A stretch of 64,000 nucleotides of DNA, from positions 12,957,501-13,021,500 of the forward strand of contig SMMW01000617.1 in the NCBI GenBank assembly GCA_004794655.1. Direction: 5' to 3'. Each line of letters starts with the position of its first letter. Position 1 is the stretch's first letter. The stretch comes from Marisa cornuarietis (Eukaryota; Mollusca; Gastropoda; Architaenioglossa; Ampullariidae). Below are positions 11,901-26,200 of this stretch, piece after piece. The position numbers and the translations under genes were made by a program. The notes beneath the pieces are model-generated. The model worked only from the letters and a program-made list of their open reading frames with translations. It made no database searches and was not told where the DNA came from.

Positions 11901-14900
11901 CCCCCTGAAAATTTTGCCCTTCTTTGCGCTCGTCTTCACACGCACGTGACCAGGCCACGCCCATTTTGTCATCTTCCTACATTTTTCTCAGCAAGGCAGA
12001 TTCCCGTGACCCCAAGGATCCACCAATCCCTTTTTAGACGCCTTATCACTAACAAACCAAACATCTTCATCAACCCACTTTAAACATCTAGTTCAGCTGA
12101 CTGTTTTTTTCCCCCCTCTCTCTCTCTCTCTCTCCTTATGTCAAAGGATGATTTGTGGTCTTATGATGCTTTCGTCATATTTATTAAAAATGTATGCTGT
12201 GATTTTTTTCTGTAACTTAAGTGTCAGATTATTATCTTTTCGTGCCACTTTTTCTGACCGACTTCCTCTTTCGTATCACTTATTCATTATTATTGTGTCG
12301 TATAATCTCTTTTTTGTGTGACTGATTTGTCATATGATTTCCCTATGGTGTCACTGTTTATGGCTTTTGATTCTCTAGCATGAGTATATTTTACACACCA
12401 CTTGATCTATTTTTCATGTCCGTTAATTATACTGATTGTCTTACATCGAAAATACACACAATTTAGTAACAGTGATATAAATGTTTCGGGAACCGTCAAC
12501 TAACAGTTTTAAGTGTTAGACATTAATCTCTTTTCACAAAGGTTTGCGTATACTCCGCAAGTGGTAATAAAGTCAAGAATGTGTCTACTGAACCAGACCT
12601 GGCATTTTTTTAAATGCTGTTTGTTGTACAAAAAATTGAAACAATTTGTCGTTTTCTTTCCTGCATTTAAAAGTTGGGTTAAAGTGAATGATGGCCATAA
12701 ACCAATGTGGCGGCAGCGAGTGTTTTAACGATCCTATTCTGTAGAAAATCAAATTAAATCTGTCCTTTTATCTGTTATCGGACTACACAATGCATAAGGA
12801 CTTGACAATCTGGCAGACATCGGTTCGAATCCAAAGAAGAGATTAACACAGGAACTGTTTTTTCTCAACACGCATTTATGCTGTTGTATAAGTTTTTCTC
12901 TAATGGAGATTTGGAGCCGTGTTCAAGTCATGGTGGATTGAATATCCCCTTGTCCCCCTTGTCCCCTTTGTCATCTATCAGCAAGCAGTACTGGCGAAAT
13001 GACACAAGGTCAAGGACGCAGATCACAATGTCTCCTTCCCTGGAAACCGACGAATGTGAAACTCTTGCACGAAAGTAATTTTCTCTTAAGTAGCGAGCTC
13101 AGACACGAAATAGCATGCCATGTTTTTATTTTTGAAGGTTTGCGTGTGGTAATAAGTATAAAGAGTAAAGCAAAGACGAAGGTTTTATATAGCCTGATGG
13201 TAGTAAGGGGCGATACGCTGTAAAGATTCATCTTGTCTATGTCTAGGCAAACGGAATAATAATAATAATAATAATAATAAGGAATATTTTTAAGTACTAT
13301 CACTGATAAATCTAGACTAAGAAAGAAGACAGAAAAAATGTTACCGGGAAACATAAATGCAGAGCCTAAAATGTCTTCGTTCTTTTACTTTATCATTGAG
13401 ACTGGGGAAGGCCTATGCAGACCTCAAACCAGCGACACCATTGAGTGCTTTGATTACCAGGCTACTTGACCTCCGATCAACCCGCATCAACGTTTGTAGC
13501 ACTTCCATACATAAAACTGTCCGTAAGTCCCAAGCCAGGCATGCTCGCGTCTAAAATAAATAAATAAATAATAAATAAATAAATAAGACGCAAATAATTT
13601 TGCAAATCAGTTTTAGGGTCAAGGGTGTGTAGGATAGATGTAATCATGCTGGATGTGAAGATATTTTTTAATGATGTCTGTTCATATGGGGCAAGTAACC
13701 TACATATGGAGGAAGACAACGAAGAAGACGCAGACGAGGACGAGGAGGAGGAGGAGGTGGTGGCTCAGTCCCTATACTCCAGAGACTCCCAACACAATCC
13801 ATTACAAATGAAAGTCAAAGAGCACAATGGAGATAGCTGAGCTCTCAGACAACAGTGCATTATGTGGTGAAGTGCAGGATAAATATTGAAGTTTACTGTA
13901 GTATGACTAAAGAAAAGCTTCTTGTGTAGATAAAGCAATCGAAAGGAATGTTAGGTCGACGTGGAAGATATGAAAAGATATAACCCATGTGCGAATGAGG
14001 TTAGCAAAAGACAGATCACTCCGATCTGAAGAATAGAAAGAAAACTAAATTAGACTTTTTTTTTTTCTAGAGGCAACTGATAGGTATGATTTAGAAGCAA
14101 CAGTAGTTCGTCACAAGAGCAGTACACGAGTACTGAACAAACAACAGGAGTATCACGATTTTTTTTTAAGTATTAATACTTACTTATCGAAGCCTAGATT
14201 GAAGCACTGTTTACAATAAACTGATCCATCTTTGTCAAGAACTGGATCATTGAACTACGTACTTCATTTAACCGCTTTAAAGAGATCATGAATAAGGAAC
14301 TATTAATAATGTCTAGACGCTTCAGGTACATCCGGAACGCTCGTGTCTATGTGTTTATGTCTGTAAATAAATATAAATCTTACTAGGTATGCATAAATAT
14401 TTGGGAATATATAAATTCAGTTATAAACTTATGCTCACGTGTGCGTAGACACGGCAAAAAAAGAAAAAAAATTGAACAAGAACATTAAAATGTTCCATAA
14501 AAGAATCCATAGCAACAACAAAAAATAGTTACAAAAAAGTGTGAAGCTGATATCAACAAATATTTTTTTTAATGTATTTAATTAAAGAAAAAAAAGAGTA
14601 TCCGCTTTTGATGGCAGAAAAAAGGCCTCAGAATCGATAGCTGCTAGTGCATACAACCTCTCGTCCCTGTAATTGATACCGTTAATGGTTTCGGTGCATG
14701 CAAGATAAGACCTGGTGTAGCACCGGCCAGTCCTTGAAACTTGGCCGCTCGTGGACGTCTCAGTAGGGAAGGGGCGCTAACCACAGACGGCCAGATAAAG
14801 GGAGCGAATTCTTCTGTCACCGGGCGTCCGGTCAGACAACTTTTCTACTTGGGATTTGCTTGTCATGTGGACGATATCGTCTGTGCAACTGCGGCCTGCA

Positions 14901-17821
14901 CTGTGCTAATCCATTCATTTTTTTAAATAGCCGTCGTGGTTTTCGATCACAAGCCCGCGTTTTCTCTTTAATTCCAGCGGCTTATTTTTTTTTCTTATTA
15001 TCCTTTGCTCTCTCATTCATGGTGTATGTCTACCTGTCCCTCTCTCACTTCATTGCTTTTAATCGGTCTATCTATCTATCCATCCATCCGTCTACTACAT
15101 TGCCGCTATTTTTGTCGCTGGTGTACCCTTTTCTTCATAAGATCCTATCCCTTTAGTGGTTTATTTTAGCTCACGAGTCGGATGAGTATGATCAGACATT
15201 CTTGTCCACAGTTCTCGAGAACCTCCCTCTTGCTGTAGACAGACTGGTGGAAAAGAGCAGGTTTTGGGAAAATCCGTTTACTTTCGTCTTTGATTAGCTA
15301 GGTCCATTTCCACTGATAGAGGTCTTGGATTCTAATAACTGTTACGTTGGTGCTTCGATACCGTTACCCAGTTTACTATGCAAAAGATTGTAAAAGGTTC
15401 CCCTATGTGACCTCAAGTACCTTCTAGGGATTTACTCTTCCTACACTGTCCGATATTAGAGGAATGTGTGGAGATGGCGCCACGGTCGTTTTCGGAGTCT
15501 GTGAAAAAGCTGCCTCTAGTAGGACCCACAATTATGAACAAAAGATGTCTAGATCCCTGCACTCCCCTCCCACCAGTTTTCTTGTCATTCGTGCACTACC
15601 TACCCTAAAAAGCTCTCTGCAGCCATTTCTGTGAACCCTTAAAACGGAGATCTTTACATTATCCGCTGATCTCTTGCGACTTCGCTTACTTCAAAATTAG
15701 GGGAACGTGAAACAGATTTCTGGTCCAAAGCTAACCCCAAGGTAAAGCTATGTTTGCTGAATAGCTATTCCCCCAAGGCTGTGGGCGCTACCCGCCGGCC
15801 CTCGAATGCCTTTTGCTCTCCGCACTTCTGGACTGAGGGTTGTCTGCCAACGAGGGCATTATGTACGCCCCTACAAGGTCAAGCGATACCTCTGGTGAGC
15901 AGTTTAGCGAATAGGTCAGGGGCCAGTTGCACAACACGTTTCTAAACCTTAAAACTGTTGTAAGAAGAAAAATCTCTTCTTAGCCATTTTATGCATTGCA
16001 CAAAAACATACAAAAAAATTGTACTGACAGGACGGAAAGTCAGACTTAAACAACTTTATCTTACATAAAGTAGTTTTAGTTTTAAAAATTCTAAAATTTT
16101 GGTGTGCACTCTAAACTGATTATCTAAAAAGATTTAAGGCCTAAAAGTGTTTAAAATTAGAAATGTGTTGTGCAACTGGCCCCAAGAGTGCAAAAAACCT
16201 TTGCTATGACGGACTACTATCTTGGGTGTAGAGGCTGTGTCGACGTTTATCTAACCTTCTGTATATAGAAGCCAAAATTGAGCAGGTAGAAAATACCTTG
16301 ACAAATGACAAATCTTTATTTACGAGGGTAACAGAATAAGCAAAACTTCTGCTTTTTTACATCTAGCCCTCGATCTAAGCAGAAGAAAATGAAACACTAC
16401 TTTAATTCAAAACAATGCATTAAAATTACAAAGTGATTATTATATATAAAAGCATGGTGAGTTGATATCTGAATTGACAAAGATTTCTTTTGCTAAAGCA
16501 CAAGCAACATGTGGTACATGTTCATTTTGGCGGTGCGAGTAACAGGTGTTAAACTTGAGTTGGAAGCCTGTGTAGGTCGTGCATCTTAGCCATTGTACAA
16601 GTAACTACAAACTGATACTCTCTTTGGTACTTGTTCGAAACCTAATTTTTCCGTTACTTGATTTTGCTTTTAGAAACCATGGTTCTTGATTTTAAAAAAG
16701 TACTCGTTTAAATATGCATAAGAACTCAAAATATGAAAAGAGGTAAACACATTTAGTGCTGCCATGCAATGTAAAAATCTTTCTTCTTTGCTATGTCTAT
16801 CCACACGTGAGTGTAAGTTTTAAACTGCGTATATATGTATCTGAATTATATATTCAGATCCCCAAAATGTATGCATACCTAGGAAGAATTGGCATAGGTT
16901 GTTGACTATTTTAATATGTTTGCGTCTATAAAATGGTTTCTTGCAATCATATTTTTATATTTAAAAAGTGATGCCAAAAACATAATTTATTATTAGAAAA
17001 CAATGTTTTATTTGTTGGCCCTTCCAGTGATATACTAAGCAACTAGTTTTATCAGTATCTGCATGCCAACAACGGCATAAAATGTCCACAGCCAATAAAC
17101 AAAAGAGGTTTTGCTTATTAATATGAACATCACTCCACACATATGTTCACCTAATCTTATGACTGGCATCGTATGCTGGGTTCCTCTTCTCAGCTCCTGT
17201 GAATGAGCTTCGTTAATGTTTGAGTTCCGGAAACTTCTACATTAATTGGTTTGAACAGCCAAAGCAATGTGCGAGTTCTAACAGGTCACGAACTTTAGAA
17301 TACATGAATGCGTTCTTGTTTTAATAAGTGTTCTAGCTTGTGTTCCAAGTGTTCTAAGGTGTTCTTGGAATTAATGTACAACGATTCAGCAATAAGGTAA
17401 TGGAGAGGAAATGACATGGAAGGTTCGGAAAGGAACAAAAGAAATATTAAACAAAATATGAGATAGAGACATACACTTAGGCAAGCCAGAAAAAGGGTAA
17501 GCAGTGTTCACACCCTGAAAGCCGATATTCAAATACACCTTGCGCAAAACACCTCTCGGACAATCGAGTCTTTTTTTTACGCCCAGCCGTTCACGAGAAA
17601 AGAAAGAATTTGAATTGTTTTCTCAGCGATCACCTGTCTTCAAAGCAGGCCGAAAATATTATCAAACGATGCGAAATCGATGACGAGGCTGGGTATCAGG
17701 ATTTGCCACAGATTCCGGCAGCTGTGTTGCTCCCAGCGACAAACGCGGTGCGACCTTGGACGACATTATTCACGCATGCGCATTGTGCATCCGCTGAAAT
17801 AAAGAGGTGGCCACCTCATCA

Positions 17822-17882
<61 letters not shown>

Positions 17883-20774
17883 AAATTTTTTATTTCGAAA
17901 TGTCCCTCAGGAATGATTTTTTATTTTCAGCTTTCTTCTAATCTGAACGTGACACGTTAAGGGAATGTAATGAGCCCAGGGGCCAGTTGCACAACATGTT
18001 TCTAAACCTTAAAACTGTTCTAAAGAAGCAAAATCTGTTCTTTTCCATTAAATGCATTGCATAAGAACATTAAAAAATTGTACTAACAGGACGGAAAGTC
18101 AGACTTAAACAACTTTATCTTACTTAAAGCAGTTTTAGTTTGAAAAATTCTAAAATTGTGGTTTGCACTTTAAACTGATTATCTAAATAGATTTTTTAGT
18201 GTTTAAAATTAGGAATGAGTTGTGCAACTGGCCCCTGGAAACTAAGTTAATTTAGTTCCTATCAAGACTTGTTTTTATGAGAAAAAAAACAAGCATGCTT
18301 TGCTTGGGAATGATTAGATGATAAGATGTTTGTTATATCAATAATTATAAACAAAGCAAGATCTGTGAGAAGATAGCAGGTACAGCATAACATTTACTAC
18401 GACATTCATAAAAAAAAATCATCTCAAAACTTTGCTTTCAGAGTTTCTTCTTCCACACAGCATTTGTTTAGAAATCCCTCAGTAAATAACATTGTTCAAG
18501 TTGGAAATCTGTCTGTAAATCCATAAATTATTTTCACTCTCGTGCAGTGAACGTATTCCTTGCTTGGTCATGGTTCTCAAACAGCTTCAGTTTCCGAATG
18601 TCATTTCCGTACAGCTTCAGTTCACACTCGTTATTTCCTTGCAGCTTGAGATTCTGTCCAGAATGTACGACGCCGCACATAAAGCTCTCTACCAAATATT
18701 CTGACCGAAATTTTAATGTTGGGGAAACAAATCATGGGATCGGTATTTGTTTTTTCGCTGTTGATTACAAACTGTGAGATTTTCTTCCTGAGACTTTGAC
18801 ACGTGCTATACATCACGTGACCTTCCCTGAGAGAGAAGCACGACAGGGGCAGACGGAGTTTGAGTAGGTGGGTGAGTTCAGTCAGAATTGGATGAAAATG
18901 CCAGACAAGGAAAGGAGTTATCAGACTTCTGAAGATGATATAAATATCCTTTCTGTCGTCATCTCGAATCGTTGTTACTGGTGGAGTGCAGGAAAGGAAT
19001 ACAATATTTCTTGACAGACTGCGGGGCACCTGGGTAGATAAATTATCCCCCGTAGATGAAGTCACAGGAAAGGACACGTCTATACTCCTGTAGTGCCCTG
19101 TAACATTAAACAACAGTAAAAAGCGCATGGATATAAAGGTGGATATATAAATAGGTAGACTGGCTAATAAATAGATAATTTCTCCACTATGCAGTAGAAA
19201 AAGTGTATTACCATGTCTCGTCTTCGTATCAGGTCAAACCGACCAGATGCAGTCCCCTCTTTAACCTTTCCTGACTAATAGGGTATAAACTGTGGGTTAT
19301 GTAACACCCCCCCCCCTATTGCTAGTCTTTAGCTTATGTCATGACGATCAAATAAATCAGCCCCCACGCCTGATTAGTCTGAGATTTCGGGGTCACGCAG
19401 GTTCAGTCTTGTCTGAGGAACACCCGACCATTCTGACCAAAGGTGAAAGCTGGTGTGTGAGGGGTAAGCAGTTGCTTGGCACATTCAGAATGTGGACACA
19501 GTCCTTTCCCCTGGAATGATCCTGAGATGTCCTCTTCCCTCACCCTAGTGCTTTCCCCGCCCCTTCCCGGTTCACCCCGATGATAGACAAACTCTCACAG
19601 CAAATGTAGAATTCGGTGAGTGTACCTGCGCCCTCCTCCTTGTGTGGGGGGTGATAGAGGGGCGCGTGCGTGTTTGAATTTTGAAAGGAGCTTGTTTGTA
19701 AGTAGATAGGCAAGTCTTCGCACTTGCATTCCTTACTCTTTGTCACTGGAAATGATTTGAAAATCTGATTGGCTGTTTCTATCCCCACTATGCTGTCCTT
19801 GACACACCTCAGACTTTCTGTGGGACTCGAGTAAAATAGGTACATGCAAGTTGGAGTATATCAGTCTGAAATTGTTATCTTGAAATGGCAGTGCACTTAT
19901 TCACCAGGTAAAAAGTTCAGCGATCTGCAAATCTGATTGGCTGTTGCGAGTGTCATCGTGCTGTCTGTGAATCATCAGAATTTCAGCCAGACTTGAGTTA
20001 AAATAGTCCGGGTGTTTTCGAGTACATCAGTCTGAAAAAGTTATCTTGAAAAGTGATTCCACAGGTATTTGCTCAGTAAACAACAGATAAGTTTCAACGT
20101 ACTTCACTCCTCAGAAAATCTTGTTACACACCACGCCTTGTGATATGTCTTATTACTGAAATGAGTGACAAAAAAAATTGTTAGATAATCAGTTTGTTCT
20201 CTTTCTGTCCTTTAACATCTTATTTGCAAAGGGGTGGGTGATGAAGGCTTAGCGAGGGAAAGAGAACTCTGAAAAAAACCCTCTTATCAGTTGTCTGCCC
20301 TTTGTATTCTGTGCCTAAGTGCTTTTATCAAACATTTTGTACAGTTGTACATTCTCGTGCAGAGAGAATTAATTATTATGAGATCTGTCTCTTCCCTTTA
20401 TGACAAAGCTGATTAGTGACATTACTTCTGTGTCAAGCTACATAACACTTTCGTATCTAATCTACTCCTAGGAAGCACTTTTGGAAGAAGTACATTTTGA
20501 AGTTTATTTCAAGGAGATAGAGAACTGACAGAGCTGAAACAGAGGATGAGTGTCTAACACGTTAGGTCAGGGAATATTAGCTGGGATTTTGTTGCTCACC
20601 AGCATTGTTGAAAATCTCCTCAATCTACAGTGAACTCGAAGCACTTTGCAAAAGAGTAAAACACAAACAAAGCTGGAAAGTGAGAATATGATCGTCTTGT
20701 GGAGTGAAATGACAGCAGGTGCTCAGAGCTGCTCATTTATTCTTGCGCTAGTTTTTCACTTTCCAAGATTTCAG

Positions 20775-20835
<61 letters not shown>

Positions 20836-23123
20836 CAACGTAAGTCAAAAGAAACTGAAACCTGTGGATCCTAACCATGCGAAAGGAAACCAAAGCTACC
20901 AAAATGTCGGGGGAATCCCATTGAAGCAAAACACACACCAACACGAAATCCAGTGAAGGAACAGAATCTGCGTGATTTACGTTGGAAGAGGCCTAGACAA
21001 ATAAAACTTAAAATAATAATAATTATTATTATTATTATTATTGACGAATTCAATTTAAAAAAAACAGTCTTTGAACTCTTTTTCAGGGTTTGCCTCCATG
21101 ACTGTACCCGTTTATGTGGCTGAGGCTGCTCCACCCGACATCCGTGGTCGCCTGGTGACCTTGAACCAGCTCTTCATCACCATCGGCATCCTCATCTCGA
21201 GTATCATCGCTGGCGCCTTCCACGAGGTTGATGACGGGTGGAGGTCAGTTTCCTCCCCCCCCCCCACACACACACACCCAGATTAGATAACAAATGTAAA
21301 TTCTGTGCTGGCATATCCAGGGCATTTTATTTTACTGACTGCATTTAGAGAGCTTTATAGTTAAGAAACTCTTAATATCATCCGAAATATGGAACTTCTT
21401 CTGGCATGAAACTCCAACAAATGATTCAAGTATTAGTTACTGTTTATTTTGGAAAACATAAAAGCTCTATTTCTCCACTTTTTTCCAAATTACATTTTTT
21501 ATTTTATCAAGTCATCACTCACTGGCTTTCATATTTTTTTTAATGTATGGCTTTGTTAGCATACCATAGTTAGTTGCACTGATATTTCATGAGGAGGCGA
21601 AACTATGTTGCTGCCCAACTTTTGCACTGAACGTTGATTGAAAGATGTGTGTTCGTTGTTCACAGGTACATGCTAGGGTTGGCAGGTATCCCAGGAGTCA
21701 TTCAGTTTGTCGGTTTTATCTTTCTACCCGAGTCACCCAGGTGGCTGATTTCCAAGGGACGAACGGTGAGTTTTATGTGTACTAATCTAACCGACATCTA
21801 ATCGTTATCTGCTTTCCTCAACTTTAACTTCAATTTGTCTCTCTTCATACTCTTTTGCATAACATCTCACCTATGCAAACACAAAATTGTTACATTGTCA
21901 TTGCCATTTTGTCGTTGACAATTAAGTTTTTGTCCTTTTGTCGTCGTCATTTGGTCGTTTGTCCTTTATCGTTGTTATTTGGTCGTTTTCAGTTTGGTTT
22001 GTCATAGTTATTTTCTCAACGTATGCCATTTTGTCACATTTTGTTGGCCTCATTTGGTCGTATGTCATTTTGTAGTTGTCATTTAGCTGTTTGTTGTGTG
22101 GTCACTTTTTCTTGTTTGTCACTTGGTCGATTTTCATTTTTGTCATGTTGATTTTTTCGTTTTTCATTTTCTGGTTGTCAACTGGTCGTTTGTCATTTTG
22201 TCATAGCTATTTTGCTGTTTGATTTTATTTTGGCTGTTTTCTTTCGTCTCAGTCTTCATTAGATTCTTTATCTGTCTGTGTCTTCGCTTTGTCGACACCT
22301 GGTTTCAGAATTATTCATTATTCTATCCTCTGATTTACAAACTCAGTTGAAAATGCAACGAGCGGGTTGAGGATGGACAATCTGATAGTTTCATAATTTA
22401 TACAAACTGAGATTTAAATAAGAAAATAGGTGGGTGGGGAGAGGAGGGAAGGAGTGGATTTCCATTACATTCTTCCGATGTAGAAAGAGGTGGAAATGCA
22501 ACAATGGAGATGAGAGTGGATATTTGAACCCTTTCCATTCATTGTATAAATAAGTAGAAATATTGCAAGGGAGCGGAAAGTTGGGGAAGACTAGAATGAA
22601 ATTTCATTGAATATTTGTATCACGCAGCATCACAGCTAAAACAAATTGCACTTTCAGCGCTCACCAACGAACAATAAGATCACAGAAAAAGGAAATAAGT
22701 AACAACACTAACAAGGACACGCTGTGGTTCCACAAAACACAGCCACTCAAGGAATCAGCGAGCTTAAAATAAGTACACAGGAATTGAAAACAAAGTAAGA
22801 ACTTCGTGTGAAGAAATACATTTGACTAATTAGAAATCTGTCTACGGCAATCGCCGCTGATTAGCGTCTTCCGTGTCTGGAATAGATTTTAACCGCCATA
22901 TCGCATGTCGGGTCTCGGTGAACTCTGCGCGTGAATTTCGCGAGTTCCTGCATGCTTGCCCTCTGTTTGCTATGCGCTCAGTCTCGATCAGAGTTGTCGG
23001 TGATTAAGATAGTGACCGCCCCTTGGGATCGGTAGAGGATGCTGCGACTATCGCACGTGATGTGTTCTTTTGGGCTCATCTACTGCAAAACATGCACGGC
23101 GGCCTTGATCAGTCAACGCTATA

Positions 23124-23218
<95 letters not shown>

Positions 23219-26200
23219 TCCCTGTTACATACATCCAATCATTTCCTCCTCACCCATCATTTTTGCCTTCATCACCGCGTCACTGCCACGAGATGACTTG
23301 TCTGACCTTTGACCCAGAGCCGTCTGTCTGTCTCCGCTACAGGAGGATGCCCGTAAGGTGCTGCAACGCATTCGAAGCAACGACGACAACATCGACGACG
23401 AGATTAAAGAAGTCGCAGAGGCAGAGTCAAACTCACAAACTGGTCAGTGGATATAATGCTTTCTCTACTAAACATCCCCTCTACTACATTCTCTCAACAT
23501 CTTGTAGTGAATGCTTCAGCTCCCATCTCTCGAAGCCTGCATTCTGAGGACTTGGATGTTTATTTGTGTTATTTTCTGGGGGGGGGGGTAAATAGGGATG
23601 TGTCTTTCCTGATTTTTGGAGAAGTAATTGTTTCTTAATTGGTATGGGAGGTTTGTGGAAGAGGTGGTTGTATTTTGTGTTTGTTGAAGGTTTATAGAAG
23701 GATAAGCTGTGGGGGTTGGCTAATTGATGACTTGAGGGGAAGATTGAGTGCTGCTGCATAACATTGACAACCATTTGTGGTCACTGACCTGACATTTTAT
23801 TATTGCGCCTGTGTATATGTGTGTGGGTGTGTTTGAGAGAGAGAAAAAGAGAGAGAGCGTGCGTACGTGCGTGATTTTGTCCGCTTGCATGCCAGTAGTG
23901 CCGCAGGATCTTCCATTAATCTGCATCTGAACTATTACTGATACAGCTAAGACGCGCATTTTTAGCTTTATCGTCAATAAATCCAATGACCATTTTAAGT
24001 ACAACAACGATAACAACGACTACAATGAAGTCAAACATGACAACAGAGAATATAATGATGTCAGCTACTACAACGGTCACTACAGTGTAAAATTTAATGA
24101 TACAAGGAAATAAAAGAAAGTAAGTAAGGGTTACAGTAATATGTATAACAAAATCTTGGCATGTTCAAAATATCCCGCACTTTGAAAGAAAAAAGAATCA
24201 ATAAGTGAAATAGGATTGGAAGTATGAAACAAGACGAAAAAAAGAAAAATGCATCAACACACAGGACACGAAGAACAAGACGGAGGAGAGCAAAACTTTT
24301 TAAAAACAACTAAAAGGACAAGATCAAAAGACAAGATGAACAAGCATAAGAAAAAATGAGCACAGAAAACAAAACAAAAAACAAAAAACAAAAGGAAAAA
24401 GAAGTGAAAATAGGAAAAAAGAAAAAAAAACACATAACAAAGCAAGAAAACATAAAAAAATAAACAAAACAAGACCACCAACAACAAGACGAACAAGAAC
24501 AAACAATAAGAATAAGAAATAAGAACAACACAAACAAGAACAGGTTAAAGAACAAGAAGAGAAAACAAAGTGTTGTCTAAGATCTTGAAATATGGACAAA
24601 ATGGCAATGTGGCTGACTGAGGGACTGAGTGACTAACAGAGGAATATTTTTCAAGGCCTGCTGGCTGACTGACGATGGCCAGATTGGACATCTGACACGC
24701 TCTTAGTCCCTAACCTTTCGGGAGCAAACACACGGGACATTCGTGGCTTCCATCTGACCTGCTGTGCACGGAAAACTTTTCTGCTCTCGACCAGTTGGCG
24801 CAGAAAATCGAAGAAAAATTCTTCTTCAAGTAAAATCGATTCACTTTTCCGACGTGCGTATGAATACACAAGATGAAAATAGTCCCGGTCCGTAAAATCC
24901 GTCCAAGAGGCGTGACATTAGGATGGATGACCTTTGTAAATCCAGAACTCTTGCGACTTTGCATTTGCCCGGCAAGTGTCCTTTCATCAAACCTCTTATC
25001 GAAAGATTTGCTTTGTTTGTTTCCTTCTTGAAACCCAGTGTTTACCATGCTTAGAGTAACGCAGGGAATAGACCCTAAAACGACATTTTGGATTTGTTTG
25101 CAAGTACTAACCTAACTCTTACCTTCACCTGTGTAGTTTTTGCTTTCTGTCCTGTTCAGAGCAAACCCTTCCCCCAAGTTTTTAAGCAGTTTCTTACCAT
25201 AAATAAAAACGCCCAGTCCAATATATCTATTTTTTCTAGATTGGTCGTGTCATGAATTCGTTTGCAGTTTTAAATTATTCATCGCTTTTTCCACAATATA
25301 AGGAAGTTGGCCAGGGGCAGATAAATATGAACGACCTGAACGGCATGTTAAAGAATATGACAGGACTTGATGATGACAACTGATACCATTTTAAAGCACA
25401 TTCTTTGCTTATTCGGAGTATATTTTTAAAGAAAAAGAATGAAGCAAATATTGGCAAGTCCTGCTGAAGGTTTGTCCGCCATCCCTCGGAAAAAGAATTT
25501 AATTGCAAACCCGTTGAAAGTAAAGGTCTTACTGTTGAGGAGGGAGGTTGGTCCAGGATTTTGTGAGGGCGGGGCCCATCTCTTTTGCCTCGCTACCTTA
25601 CCTTTCCTAGCGCTCCGGAGTCAGGTACCCATTCCACAGCTGGGTCAGCAGGGGTGAAATAATTTGCCTCGCACTGGTATCGAACCGACTAGCATGTTTC
25701 TTCTGGTCTAAAAGCCGCCTCTGGAACCACTACTCTGTCCATTCTCCCTTGTTATTGAAGCCCAAAATCGGTTTTCACATCTTGACCAATTAAACTTGCA
25801 TCACATGCGTAGCTGTTCTTTTATTTACATCGGTTAAACCTAAAATGCCATACATAAGGGTTTTGGTGCTGGAAAGATAAGGCACTTGTCACCAGTACTG
25901 TGAGAGTCGGATGCCGTGAGTTCAGATTTCATCTCTGCATGTGTCCCTTCTTTACAGGGCCGGACACACTTTGCTCTCGGTTCGCTGCTAAAAACATAAT
26001 TACTCCCCCTTAACCGTATGTTGTTACGTCCGAGGCTGTTATTTTATCTGCTTTTTAACTCACTTTTGCTTAGTAACTTACCTTTGTTGCTTAACTCACC
26101 CTTGCTCATTTACTCAGCTCGCGCATTAACTCACCTTACCTCACCAGTTCACCTTTATCCAATTACTCACCATTCCTCGTAAGCTCATCTTTTCTTATTT

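Larger units (their letters stand above)
5901..21086 (+). other. SLC2A13: Intron 1 of the SLC2A13-like gene
   Basis: A 15.2-kb phase-1 intron. It holds degenerate arrays (6960-7560, 11215-11440), SINE relics (10846-11065, about 12790-12850), two inverted-repeat elements (15919-16183, 17979-18235), a GT repeat (17826-17875) and a CA repeat (20781-20834). ATAA and TAA runs lie near 13260 and 13555. Apart from these I see no gene; the 165-codon minus frame at 19128-18631 has no recognisable features. Confidence 0.8.
21766..23342 (+). other. SLC2A13: Intron 3 of the SLC2A13-like gene
   Basis: Holds a degenerate array of TTTGGTCGTTTGTCATTTTG-like units (21890-22240) and a 90-bp GT repeat (23127-23216). 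No gene is seen. Confidence 0.85.

Noticed and set aside
12822..12833. Possible true tRNA gene with B box GGTTCGAATCC
   Set aside because: No acceptor-stem pairing or anticodon arm can be built around it; a SINE remnant is likelier.
18631..19128. 165-codon open frame on the minus strand in intron 1
   Set aside because: No recognisable motif or biased codon use, no splice context, and it lies in unique intron DNA; a frame of this length can occur by chance.
24254..24599. Hydrophobic minus-strand frames in intron 4
   Set aside because: Complement of an A-rich degenerate tract; composition artefact.
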